15,970 bases of DNA from Nitrospinota bacterium (GCA_002731985.1 PCCT01000039.1:10695-26664); one strand, 5' to 3'. Numbered from the stretch's first letter, positions 7,715 to 15,324 are shown. A program made the numbers and translations. Notes: generated by a model from the letters alone, not told the origin.

Positions 7715-8880
7715 GTAATCCCCCTTCCCCTCAAAGCCATAGTAGGGTCCAGATGGGAGATTTTTTTTACCGGCCACCACGCCACAAAAATCATAAGAAA
7801 AACTACCAGGCTCACAGAAGAAACCACCTCAAAAAACTGAATGTCCAAAAACACACGCTCCCGCACAGGCATGGTCGATGCGCTCAAATGCGAAACATCC
7901 AGTCCCACACTTTGGAACCACATGAAAAATGGAATCCCCAAAACCAAGGCCAGAATAACCGCACCAAACGCGGCCAGACTCCCTTCGAGAACAAACACTC
8001 GAACCACCTTATTGGCCTCCAGCCCCAAAGCCATGAGCGTACCAATTTCCCTTTGTCGCTTGAATATATTTAGAATCTGCGTATTAAAAACGCTTGTTCC
8101 CGCGAGGAACATCAAAATAGCCCAGAGAATTCTTGAATTTCTACGATCCTGTTTCAACAAAGCCAGCAAGTCGGCCATCAACATCTCGACAGTGTGAAAC
8201 TCCATCCCGTCTACTGGACCTTCAAAACCACTCACGGCAACCCAACTCACCTCAGAAGGACGAACCGTCATTTCACGTAAATGGTCCAGTCGAACCCAGA
8301 CAACACCTTCATCAACCCGCGGGTTAATAAAATCCGCCACATCAACAACCAGCACATTACGCGCATCAACAACATTATTACGGTCACGCCACTTAAGAAC
8401 CACAGTAGAACCTTTTTCCAAATGAGCCTTTTGCGCCATACGATTCCCCACAACCACTGGAATAACATCCTCCAGTTGGGGGCCATGAGCCTTAAGCCCA
8501 GACAACGGAAGGTCCAGCAAAGACTGGTCAATTTCCATCCCTCGGAGTTGAACTGGATATAGCCTGCGGTTAGGAAACAACTGCCCCTGCTGGATCAACA
8601 CCTCCGCCTTTTCATTAGAGGGCAGAGCATGCAACTTATCAGGAACGGAAAAAGTTCTGTCCTCCCATTCCGTTGGCGTCAAAATATCAAAACCAGGAAC
8701 TCGGTATTGTCCACCAGCCATATCCGTAGAACTCATATTCCGAGTGGCCTGCACCTGGAATCCATTGAGAAGGGACAGCATGAAAATTAAGGCTATCATC
8801 GTAAGGGCCGTCACAAGAACATTCAGGAAAGCACGAATACCTTGTCGATAAAAATTTTTCCAGGCGATACTGAGAATCAT
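7711..8880 (-). CDS. FtsX/LolE/MacB-type ABC transporter permease (first permease)
   Basis: A 389-residue inner-membrane permease of the FtsX/MacB fold. The N-terminal helix lies at about 17-40, a periplasmic domain at about 41-248, and three helices near 251-271, 298-320 and 351-371. The coupling segment FKRQREIGTLMALGLEANKV (273-292) and the terminal LDPTMALRG motif (378-386) are family hallmarks. The start overlaps the ATPase stop by four bases and its own stop overlaps the next permease start by four bases, so the three ABC genes are tightly coupled. Sequence and length differ clearly from the second permease, indicating an asymmetric pair. Members of this superfamily move lipoproteins, peptides, macrolides or lipids out of the inner membrane, or transmit force across it, rather than importing solutes. 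Confidence 0.92.
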   Translation of the reverse strand: MILSIAWKNFYRQGIRAFLNVLVTALTMIALIFMLSLLNGFQVQATRNMSSTDMAGGQYRVPGFDILTPTEWEDRTFSVPDKLHALPSNEKAEVLIQQGQLFPNRRLYPVQLRGMEIDQSLLDLPLSGLKAHGPQLEDVIPVVVGNRMAQKAHLEKGSTVVLKWRDRNNVVDARNVLVVDVADFINPRVDEGVVWVRLDHLREMTVRPSEVSWVAVSGFEGPVDGMEFHTVEMLMADLLALLKQDRRNSRILWAILMFLAGTSVFNTQILNIFKRQREIGTLMALGLEANKVVRVFVLEGSLAAFGAVILALVLGIPFFMWFQSVGLDVSHLSASTMPVRERVFLDIQFFEVVSSVSLVVFLMIFVAWWPVKKISHLDPTMALRGRGIT

Positions 8881-9587
8881 TCAAAATCTCCCACACCATT
8901 TCTGCGCTTATCCCACCTCACATAACCATCCTCCAACCCGACTTCCCGGCGAACAAATTTAGTGACTTTCTCATCATGAGTGGAAAAAATAAATGCCGCG
9001 TCAAACTTTTTATTAAGGTCCAGCATCAGCTCAAGAATCTGATAAGAGTTTTCCTTATCCAGATTAGCGGTCGGCTCATCCGCGAGCACCAATCGGGGTT
9101 CCTTAACCAAGGCACGAGCAATGGCCACCCGTTGACATTGCCCCCCGGAAAGTTCAGAGGGCCTCTTATTAATCTGAGGCATCAGCCCCACCTGCTCGAT
9201 AATGGACATCACACGATCACGAACAGCAGATTCCTTAAGATTGGCCAGCAAAAAAGGGAAGAGGATATTTTCATAAATATTGTAAACAGGAAGCAGGTTA
9301 TAAGACTGAAAAATGAAACCAATATTTTCCCTGCGATACAAAGCACGCTGGTCAGGCGACATGTCACCGAGCGATTCATCACCAAATTTAATTTCACCAG
9401 ATGTGGGAGTATCGAGTCCGCCAATTAAATTAAGCAGGGTGGTTTTGCCAGACCCCGAAGGCCCCACAAAAGACATAAATGACTTCGGCTCGATACTAAG
9501 ATTTATTTCATGAAGAGCAGAAAAATCCTCACCGCCGACACGAAAAACCTTGGTAATTCCATTTAACTGAATCAAAGGATTTTTCAT
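8877..9587 (-). CDS. ABC transporter ATP-binding protein, LolD/MacB family
   Basis: A 236-residue nucleotide-binding subunit with all core motifs: Walker A GPSGSGKTT (42-50), Q-loop glutamine Q94 in FIFQSYNLLP, signature LSGGQ (146-150), Walker B LVLADE (166-171) with catalytic E171, D-loop ANLD (174-177) and switch histidine H204 in STHD. LolD and MacB ATPases typically have LSGGQQQR; here the residue after LSGGQ is cysteine (C151), a minor variation. No separate membrane-fusion protein is encoded beside it, which separates the cluster from a classical MacA-MacB pump. The ATG has no obvious ribosome binding site in the AT-rich 32 bases between it and the barrel gene, so translation may depend on the upstream gene. 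Confidence 0.95.
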   Translation of the reverse strand: MKNPLIQLNGITKVFRVGGEDFSALHEINLSIEPKSFMSFVGPSGSGKTTLLNLIGGLDTPTSGEIKFGDESLGDMSPDQRALYRRENIGFIFQSYNLLPVYNIYENILFPFLLANLKESAVRDRVMSIIEQVGLMPQINKRPSELSGGQCQRVAIARALVKEPRLVLADEPTANLDKENSYQILELMLDLNKKFDAAFIFSTHDEKVTKFVRREVGLEDGYVRWDKRRNGVGDFE

Positions 9588-9619
9588 AATTTTTCAAAAT
9601 AACTTTTTTTGAATATCAT

Positions 9620-10753
9620 TTAAAAGTACGCAACCACTGTCAGGCCAACATTCGGCTCGGTCCCATTGAAGTCAACCGTCTCCTTAAACAACCTTCCGGC
9701 AGTGCGGTTTGTCTTCAAAGTCCCGCCCCATTTGCCAGAGATATAAAGAAAAACCTGACTCGTCAACGTATACTCAACTTGCGGGACCAGTTGAAAACTT
9801 CCGTCACGAACATCAAAAAGACTGAACAACTGCCATGCCACATCAGCCCCGACAGGTTGATCCAGCAAAAGGCCAAACTGATGAATCGTACGGTCCCCCT
9901 TGGCATCATCCTGAGTGTACTGAGGTTCGCGGGTGGACAAGAAGTATTCCAGCAAAACATGAAGTCCGTCACCAATATCAAAAGTATAATCCGTACCAAC
10001 AACCGCATCAAAACGAAAGGGATAGTTTTCCTTCACACGTTCGAAATCAACCCGACCTTCACTCCATAAACCGGCATGATACTCACCTTTAAAATGGTAA
10101 CCTAATTGAATCAGTTCTTGACCGAACTGCGGCAGATCATCCAGATCCGAAACAGGATGATACTGAGCCACCAGCCCCGATTCAACCTCACTGATTAAAG
10201 CTTCCCAGCGCAACCCCGCAATCATTCGGTCGTTTATTTTAGCAGGCACGATCCAGCCTTGGATCGAACTGGTATCATTCAAATAAAAAGTCGACCGCAG
10301 GCCATCGACACCACGGGTCACTGGCACCACTCCCGTGACATTCCGGGTATCAAAAAAACCAAGCGGACGAAAGATGAATCCCGAACCAAACATTATTTTC
10401 TGCCGCCCGCCACGTATCGTTAAACGACCGTTATCCAACCTCAGCCAGGCGCGAAAAAGATCAACATCCGTTTCCTGTCTCAGAGAAGCCTGCTCACTAG
10501 GACCATCCACCTGCTTCGCGTCGGCAGACAGCTCATAATCCAACTGCCACTCCTCTTTCTCCCAGGCGTTTCCCAACACCCCAAAGCGAAGCTCTGCCTC
10601 GCTGTCAAAATCCTTATGCAAATCAGGAGAATCAATTACATACTGAGTTCCCGCTTTAAAGCGTCCCTCAAATTCCCCGTCTAGCGCTGTCGCGGGCAAT
10701 GCACCTTTGAGCAAACCTAAAATGTATATAAGAAAACAAACCCATAGCTTCAT
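9620..10753 (-). CDS. Outer-membrane beta-barrel protein (porin-like)
   Basis: The protein has 377 residues. A signal peptide (about 1-23, hydrophobic core WVCFLIYILGLLKGAL, likely cleavage after ATA) directs it across the inner membrane. The mature part is rich in alternating hydrophobic/polar strands and acidic turns, and it ends in a C-terminal phenylalanine (VVAYF), the usual BAM recognition signature. The LTIRGGRQKIMFGSG stretch (about 110-125) resembles a segment of DUF1302/alginate-export-type porins, but I cannot assign a family firmly. An AGGA about eight bases before the ATG can act as ribosome binding site. The gene lies 32 bases upstream of the ABC ATPase on the same strand, suggesting one operon and a shared trans-envelope task. 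A stand-alone porin that merely shares the transcript cannot be excluded. Confidence 0.8.
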   Translation of the reverse strand: MKLWVCFLIYILGLLKGALPATALDGEFEGRFKAGTQYVIDSPDLHKDFDSEAELRFGVLGNAWEKEEWQLDYELSADAKQVDGPSEQASLRQETDVDLFRAWLRLDNGRLTIRGGRQKIMFGSGFIFRPLGFFDTRNVTGVVPVTRGVDGLRSTFYLNDTSSIQGWIVPAKINDRMIAGLRWEALISEVESGLVAQYHPVSDLDDLPQFGQELIQLGYHFKGEYHAGLWSEGRVDFERVKENYPFRFDAVVGTDYTFDIGDGLHVLLEYFLSTREPQYTQDDAKGDRTIHQFGLLLDQPVGADVAWQLFSLFDVRDGSFQLVPQVEYTLTSQVFLYISGKWGGTLKTNRTAGRLFKETVDFNGTEPNVGLTVVAYF

Positions 10754-10808
10754 TGAAACATTCCTAACAAAACTAAAATAGTATTGGAGAAGATATAAGA
10801 AGGGGCAC

Positions 10809-10862
10809 GGCTACCAGCACAGGCACTGTTACCAGCACGAGCACTGTTACCTGCACGGGCAT
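10809..10862. repeat. Three imperfect 18-base tandem repeats
   Basis: Units at 10809-10826, 10827-10844 and 10845-10862 follow the pattern TGTTACCAGCACGAGCAC; the middle copy is exactly this, and the outer copies differ at a few positions. They lie in the 285-base gap between the barrel gene and the thioredoxin-like gene, upstream of the barrel start. The rest of the gap (10754-10808 and 10863-11038) shows no gene or clear terminator. Confidence 0.8.
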
Positions 10863-11038
10863 TAAACCCACTTGTAAGATTCAGGAGATTTACGTCCAAA
10901 GTTCACGGCAGTCCAACCCATTCCCATTCTAAATTTGCGGGAAGAAGAAACGCATGTAGATAAAACTTTCATAATCTCCAATCGGTCGCAAACAGAGTTA
11001 TTCCAAAATAGGATTGGAAGGCAGGTATTCTAACTAAC

Positions 11039-11527
11039 TTATAAAAAGTTTTTAAGAAATTTAACCAACTGCTCCGCTCCAACCCAGGGAACCCGCGCCC
11101 GAATGATTCCTTCGGAATCAATGATCAAAACCGTTGGCATATCTCTCTGGATATAGTTTTTATGAAAGGATTGTGTTGGGTCCAATAGATAGGAAAACTT
11201 GACCTTTTCAGGGAATCCCTTGAGGTAAGCCATAACCGCCTCCTTAGAATCCCCATTGGTATTGATTCCCAGAATAGCCAATTTCCCGGAAGAAAGTTGA
11301 TTCCGCACCTTATTGAATTCCAAAGCCTGTTTCATACACGGAACGCATATATGAAACATCCCCAGCAAAACAACCTTTCCCTTAAAATCGGACAAAGTCA
11401 CTTTTTCCCCGGTCACCGAAGTCAGCGAGAAATCGGGAGCCAAGTCCCCTGCCAAAGGAACCTTGGCATAAGAAATCTGGACAACAAAAAATATAGTAAA
11501 AAGGGTCAAACTCAGGATTCTATACAT
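11039..11527 (-). CDS. Thioredoxin-like (TlpA/ResA/AhpC-TSA type) exported protein
   Basis: The protein has 162 residues. A signal peptide or membrane anchor covers 1-21 (cleavage likely after SYA). The fold follows: APDFSLTSVTGEKVTLSDFKGKVVLL-like N-terminal block (from residue 30), active-site motif C61-V-P-C64, and cis-proline motif DMPTVLI near residue 130. Such periplasmic proteins reduce disulfides, often in apocytochrome c or copper-site assembly. The redox motif CVPC differs from the common CxPC variants of TlpA and ResA (CEPC, CPPC, CAPC) only in the first spacer residue. The start is well supported by AAGGAG seven bases upstream (complement of 11535-11540). It is divergent from the cupredoxin/cytochrome genes, so a role in maturing those proteins is attractive but unproven. 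Confidence 0.9.
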   Translation of the reverse strand: MYRILSLTLFTIFFVVQISYAKVPLAGDLAPDFSLTSVTGEKVTLSDFKGKVVLLGMFHICVPCMKQALEFNKVRNQLSSGKLAILGINTNGDSKEAVMAYLKGFPEKVKFSYLLDPTQSFHKNYIQRDMPTVLIIDSEGIIRARVPWVGAEQLVKFLKNFL

Positions 11528-11590
11528 GGCCCGGCTCCTTAATTTGATAATAACTGGAATAAATAGAGGGTAAGAAGGGTCTATATAATG

Positions 11591-11602
11591 AAGAATATTC
11601 TT
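11591..11602. repeat. Perfect 12-base palindrome in divergent promoter region
   Basis: AAGAATATTCTT is fully self-complementary. It lies 64 bases upstream of the thioredoxin-like gene start, close to where a minus-strand promoter would be expected. It may be an operator half of a dimeric regulator, but AT-rich palindromes of this size also arise by chance. Confidence 0.3.
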
Positions 11603-11648
11603 TAAAATCTAATCTATTTTAAACCAGCTTAAATCAGGATGGAAGCCC

Positions 11649-11688
11649 AAACCAGTATGTTTTCACCTTCCGTGATGTTTACTGGTTT
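11649..11688. promoter_or_regulatory. Nested inverted repeat between divergent operons
   Basis: Outer arms AAACCAGTA (11649-11657) and TACTGGTTT (11680-11688) are perfect complements with a 22-base spacer. An inner pair TCAC (11663-11666) and GTGA (11672-11675) sits symmetrically inside it around a 5-base loop. It could be an operator for the divergent genes or an RNA hairpin. It is followed by only a weak T-run, so a terminator is less likely. Confidence 0.45.
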
Positions 11689-11750
11689 CTTAACAAAACA
11701 CATCACTACAAATGGCGTTAAAAGCCTGTTTTTATAACAATAACTCAACC

Positions 11751-11779
11751 TTGACTTGCTCGTCTATTTATACTACAAA
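11751..11779 (+). promoter_or_regulatory. Candidate sigma-70-like promoter for the cupredoxin/cytochrome genes
   Basis: TTGACT (11751-11756) matches the -35 consensus at five of six positions, and TACAAA (11774-11779) matches the -10 at four of six, with a 17-base spacer. Transcription would begin near 11786, leaving a leader of about 28 bases before the ATG at 11814. Position fits well, but the -10 is weak. Confidence 0.3.
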
Positions 11780-11813
11780 GAAGTTAAGCCTTAGTTTAAT
11801 TAACGTTATAAAT

Positions 11814-12488
11814 ATGCGATCTATAGTCTACCTAATTCTAACTGTGATTCTGGCTCCCGGTTTGGCTTATTCCGGGACCATCAAGGGGAACACTGTATTT
11901 TCCGGCAAGGCATCCCCGTTGAAAGCCTACAAAACCGGAAAATATAAAAAAGTCTGTGGTCCAGAAGTTCCTAATGAAACGTTACTTATTAATAATAAGG
12001 GACTTAAAAATGTTGTTCTTTCACTCCATGGCAAAAAACTGAAACCAAAAGCCGGTGAATACCATATAGATCAGAAGAAATGTCGGTATGTCCCGCATGT
12101 AATTGCCATGCCTGTTGACTCAGAACTGAAAATTCACACAAGTGACCCGATCAATCATAACATCCATACCTATTCCTTTGACAACGATCCTATAAACATC
12201 ATGTTCACTCCAGATCAGGAAGAATACGCTCAGGAAATGGAAGAAGCGGAAATCGTCAAAGTGGAATGCGACCTGCACAGTTGGATGACATCCTGGATTG
12301 TAGTCACGCCGAACTCATATTTTTCCGTTTCGGGCACAAATGGAAGCTTTGAAATTGCCGATGTCCCACCCGGCAAATATAAACTAACCGCCTGGCACGA
12401 AACGTTGGGAAACCTTTCAAAGGATATTACCGTTGTAGATGGAGAGGTCAAAATAAATTTCGATTTTGTCGAAGCAGAGCAGGAATAA
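11814..12488 (+). CDS. Exported cupredoxin-like protein with C-terminal carboxypeptidase-regulatory-like domain (first paralogue)
   Basis: The start is set at the ATG of 11814 (224 residues), because the signal peptide MRSIVYLILTVILAPGLAYS begins there; an in-frame ATG at 11712 would add 34 non-signal residues. The mature protein has a plastocyanin-like region with possible copper ligands H115/H118 (NHNIHTY) and C152-x2-H155-x2-M158 in CDLHSWM, the spacing of a type 1 copper site. C48 and C90 could form a disulfide. Residues 178-200, GSFEIADVPPGKYKLTAWHE, match the carboxypeptidase-regulatory-like/transthyretin-like beta-sandwich repeat found attached to such cupredoxins. Likely role: periplasmic electron carrier or copper-binding partner of the cytochrome two genes downstream. 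Whether copper is actually bound is not shown by sequence alone. Confidence 0.82.
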   Translation: MRSIVYLILTVILAPGLAYSGTIKGNTVFSGKASPLKAYKTGKYKKVCGPEVPNETLLINNKGLKNVVLSLHGKKLKPKAGEYHIDQKKCRYVPHVIAMPVDSELKIHTSDPINHNIHTYSFDNDPINIMFTPDQEEYAQEMEEAEIVKVECDLHSWMTSWIVVTPNSYFSVSGTNGSFEIADVPPGKYKLTAWHETLGNLSKDITVVDGEVKINFDFVEAEQE

Positions 12489-12547
12489 TCAAAAAGAATT
12501 CCATCAAATATCATTTTTACCACTCACACCGGGGAGACAGAACTGCC

Positions 12548-13399
12548 ATGAAACTTAGGTCTATCATTGCCATCACTGCCTTATTATCGTTCCTGTCCCT
12601 AAGTGTGGAGAGTCGGGCATATCAGGAAATCGAAGTAACAAACGGTGGAACCATTCAGGGTAAAGCCATTTTGACAGGAAAGATGCCCCCTCCGCGCGTG
12701 TACCATCTCATCCTGTTCCCCAACATAGACATGTGCGCCGAAATTGATGTCGATGACGAAATGAACCGCGTTCTCGATGACTTTCAAATCTCTGAGGATA
12801 ACGGATTAAAAGATGTGGTCATTACTCTGGAGCATGTTGAAGCAGGGAAACCGTTTAACAAAGAACCTATTTTGATCAACTCCGAGCAATGTAAATTTTC
12901 GCCGGATGTCAGCGTTGTCCGACAAGGTGAAGGTTTCAAAGTTGATAATGTAGACGCCGTCATGCACAACAGCCAAGTGTATCAGAAAGAACGCGGGAAA
13001 ATCATTCAAAACCTACCTATTCCGCCTGAAGCTATGACCGTTGGAACAGTACAATTTCAAGGCAAATACAAAATATTTCAGATGATTTGTGGAATGCACG
13101 AGTTCATGCAAACCTGGGGTTATAGAATTCAGAATCCTTACTACGTCAAAACCAAGCGTGGCGGCGAGTTTAAAATAGATAATATCCCGCCCGGAGATTA
13201 TGTCCTCAGCGCATGGCATTTCCTGATGAAACCCCAAACAAGGAAAATACACATAGCTGAAAACGGATCAGTTGATGTTAACTTTGAGTTTGATGGCAAT
13301 AAAGTAATCAGGCCCCTTTACGAGACCATCAAATCTGGACGTATCAAAAAAGATGCCGCAACACCGGGAACCGCCAAGGGCAAAGAGGTCGGGAAATAA
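12548..13399 (+). CDS. Exported cupredoxin-like protein with C-terminal carboxypeptidase-regulatory-like domain (second paralogue)
   Basis: A 283-residue paralogue of the preceding protein with the same order of parts. A signal peptide covers 1-24 (cleavage near SRA). Possible copper ligands are H140 in VMHNSQ and C181-x2-H184-x2-M187 in CGMHEFM. The beta-sandwich block EFKIDNIPPGDYVLSAWH lies at 207-224. C63 and C115 correspond to C48 and C90 of the first copy, supporting common ancestry. It differs by a longer N-terminal part and a basic C-terminal tail (about 255-283) not present in the first copy. Translation probably starts at 12548, with GGGGAG at 12531-12536 as a rather distant ribosome binding site. 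The gap to the first copy is 59 bases and to the cytochrome gene only 8 bases, so the three genes look like one operon. Confidence 0.82.
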   Translation: MKLRSIIAITALLSFLSLSVESRAYQEIEVTNGGTIQGKAILTGKMPPPRVYHLILFPNIDMCAEIDVDDEMNRVLDDFQISEDNGLKDVVITLEHVEAGKPFNKEPILINSEQCKFSPDVSVVRQGEGFKVDNVDAVMHNSQVYQKERGKIIQNLPIPPEAMTVGTVQFQGKYKIFQMICGMHEFMQTWGYRIQNPYYVKTKRGGEFKIDNIPPGDYVLSAWHFLMKPQTRKIHIAENGSVDVNFEFDGNKVIRPLYETIKSGRIKKDAATPGTAKGKEVGK

Positions 13400-13407
13400 C
13401 GGTACGC

Positions 13408-15324
13408 ATGGCATCTAAAGAATCCGGGACAAGAATACAGTTCGTCTTTGCGGTCGTTGGGCTTATTCTGGCCCTTTGTGGTCAGGCGTATGCCTTTACT
13501 AGCCCCGACGTGTCTGACATGCCTCAGACCATACAGGTCGATGGTAAGCAGGTCTCCCTCAAGGACCTCAATAGTCCGGTAACGAAGTCTGAACGAGCCA
13601 GCAAAGAAGGCGCGGCAATTTACATTAAAAACTGCGTTCTCTGCCACGGCGACCTGCTCGACGGAAGAGGTCTTTTCGGTGATAGTTTCTTTCCGCGCCC
13701 CGCTAACTTTCTACACTCTCAATCCGTTTTAAGCAAACCTCAGGCCTACACATACTGGCGCATCATGAAAGGCGGCCCCGGCCTACCGGAAAAGTATAAT
13801 CCCTGGGATTCAGCAATGCCTGCATGGGAAGGCGTCCTGAAGGAAGAAGACGTATGGAAGGTAATACAATATATTTATAGTACGGCGGAAGAGAGAAAAC
13901 AGACCAAAGAATCACCCCTATCAGAACCCTCAGCAGACAGGGGAGCAAGAGTCTACGCCGATAAGTGTGCTGTTTGCCACGGTGACGAGGGTGCCGGCGA
14001 TGGGCCCGGTGCAAAAATATCCAGTCCGTTTCCAAGGAATTTTATTAAGGGACATATCAAGTTTCGAACCACACCCTTCGGTAAAATCCCTACAGACAAA
14101 GATCTATTCGACATAATCACCCAAGGCATGCCCGGAACAACCATGCCCGCATGGAAGCACCTGCCAGAAAACGATCGGCACAGTCTTGTACTCTATTTAA
14201 AAACGCTCTCCAAAAAATTCGCTAAATTTGTTAAAAAGGGTAAGACCCATAAAATCGTTATGATCCCCGATCCACCAGCCTTTACGCTGGAAAGTCTTGA
14301 GCGAGGGAAAGAACTATTCACCCAAAACTGTTCGGCCTGCCATGGCGTCAAAGGAAGAGGTGACGGCGCTTCGACCAAGAAAATTGTTAACATACCGACA
14401 GACTCCATCTGGCCACGCAACCTGAGCAAACCATGGAAGTTTAGACGCGGCGACAAGCGCAAGGAAATTTTTCTGACCCTGCGTACCGGGCTTTCCTTGT
14501 CCGCCATGCCAAGATTTTCTCCCCGAATTTTCAAGGATGAACAAATCTGGGATCTGGTTCACTACGTACAAACACTGGCGCCATCACAAAAACCAAAAAC
14601 CCCGCCCATCCTGAAAGTCCAGAAGATTGATGGCGCACTGCCCACTGATCCGAACGACCCTTTATGGAAAACGATGGATTCCAATTTTTATCCACTTGGG
14701 GGGCAGATCATTCAATCAAAAAAAGTACTGTACCCCACAGTTGACAATGTGGTCGTTAAAGCAATGCACAATGAGACCGAGATCGCATTTCACATTCACT
14801 GGGACGACCCCACAGTCGATCCCGCATTGAAAAAGTTTAGTACCGTCGAAGAATCACCAGCACCTCCCCTGCCCGCACACCTAAGATCAGACGATGACGA
14901 GGAGGAACCTGCCGAAGAACCAGTGGCTCAACAATATGCTGATTCAATCGCAATCCAGTTCCCGATATCAGTGAACGGTGGTTCTGGAAAACCATATTTC
15001 CTGAATGGTGATGCAGAGCATCCCGTCAACTTGTGGCAATGGAGTTCCTACCCGATGAAAGCCGTTGAAGTGAATGCCACAGGAATTGACACGCTGAAAA
15101 AGCAACCAGAGATCAGCCAAAGCCTGGCCTCTAAAGTTATCTTTAAATACGGACGCTATTCACTGGTCATCAAACGCCGACTCACGACAGAAGACACGCA
15201 AAACGATATTCAATTCCGCGCAGGACAAACCATCCCCATAGCCTTCAATGTATGGAACGGCTCAGCAGGAGAAACAGGAAGCCAAAAAACAATCTCCAGC
15301 TGGTTCTCTCTAGTGTTGGAATAA
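13408..15324 (+). CDS. Triheme cytochrome c fused to ethylbenzene-dehydrogenase/NXR gamma-subunit-like domain
   Basis: The protein has 638 residues with signal peptide 1-29 (cleavage after AYA). Three tandem class I cytochrome c domains follow: C76-VL-C79-H80 with axial Met M137, C187-AV-C190-H191 with M246, and C308-SA-C311-H312 with M367. Residues about 400-638 match the ethylbenzene-dehydrogenase-related (EB_dh) domain; the clearest motif is PYFLNGDAEHPVNLWQW (529-545). In known enzymes (ethylbenzene dehydrogenase, dimethylsulfide dehydrogenase, chlorate and selenate reductases, nitrite oxidoreductase) this domain is the periplasmic gamma subunit that binds one b heme. An acidic insert (D495-E500 onward) interrupts the domain. 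No molybdopterin or iron-sulfur subunit is nearby. Likely role: electron conduit in the periplasm, receiving or delivering electrons via the cupredoxins. I could not assign b-heme ligands, so heme b binding is inference. Confidence 0.93.
   Translation: MASKESGTRIQFVFAVVGLILALCGQAYAFTSPDVSDMPQTIQVDGKQVSLKDLNSPVTKSERASKEGAAIYIKNCVLCHGDLLDGRGLFGDSFFPRPANFLHSQSVLSKPQAYTYWRIMKGGPGLPEKYNPWDSAMPAWEGVLKEEDVWKVIQYIYSTAEERKQTKESPLSEPSADRGARVYADKCAVCHGDEGAGDGPGAKISSPFPRNFIKGHIKFRTTPFGKIPTDKDLFDIITQGMPGTTMPAWKHLPENDRHSLVLYLKTLSKKFAKFVKKGKTHKIVMIPDPPAFTLESLERGKELFTQNCSACHGVKGRGDGASTKKIVNIPTDSIWPRNLSKPWKFRRGDKRKEIFLTLRTGLSLSAMPRFSPRIFKDEQIWDLVHYVQTLAPSQKPKTPPILKVQKIDGALPTDPNDPLWKTMDSNFYPLGGQIIQSKKVLYPTVDNVVVKAMHNETEIAFHIHWDDPTVDPALKKFSTVEESPAPPLPAHLRSDDDEEEPAEEPVAQQYADSIAIQFPISVNGGSGKPYFLNGDAEHPVNLWQWSSYPMKAVEVNATGIDTLKKQPEISQSLASKVIFKYGRYSLVIKRRLTTEDTQNDIQFRAGQTIPIAFNVWNGSAGETGSQKTISSWFSLVLE

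Noticed and set aside
7715..7780. Longer N-terminus for the second permease
   Set aside because: It would overlap the first permease by 70 bases; the ATGA-coupled start matches the other junction of the operon and begins right at the usual short cytoplasmic segment before the first helix.
7753..8562. Several plus-strand frames opposite the first permease
   Set aside because: Their translations are low-information and basic, and the minus-strand permease with TM helices and conserved coupling motifs explains the region.
11712..11813. Longer N-terminal extension of the first cupredoxin-like protein
   Set aside because: It would bury the signal peptide behind 34 polar residues and overlap the candidate promoter; the ATG at 11814 gives a normal exported protein.
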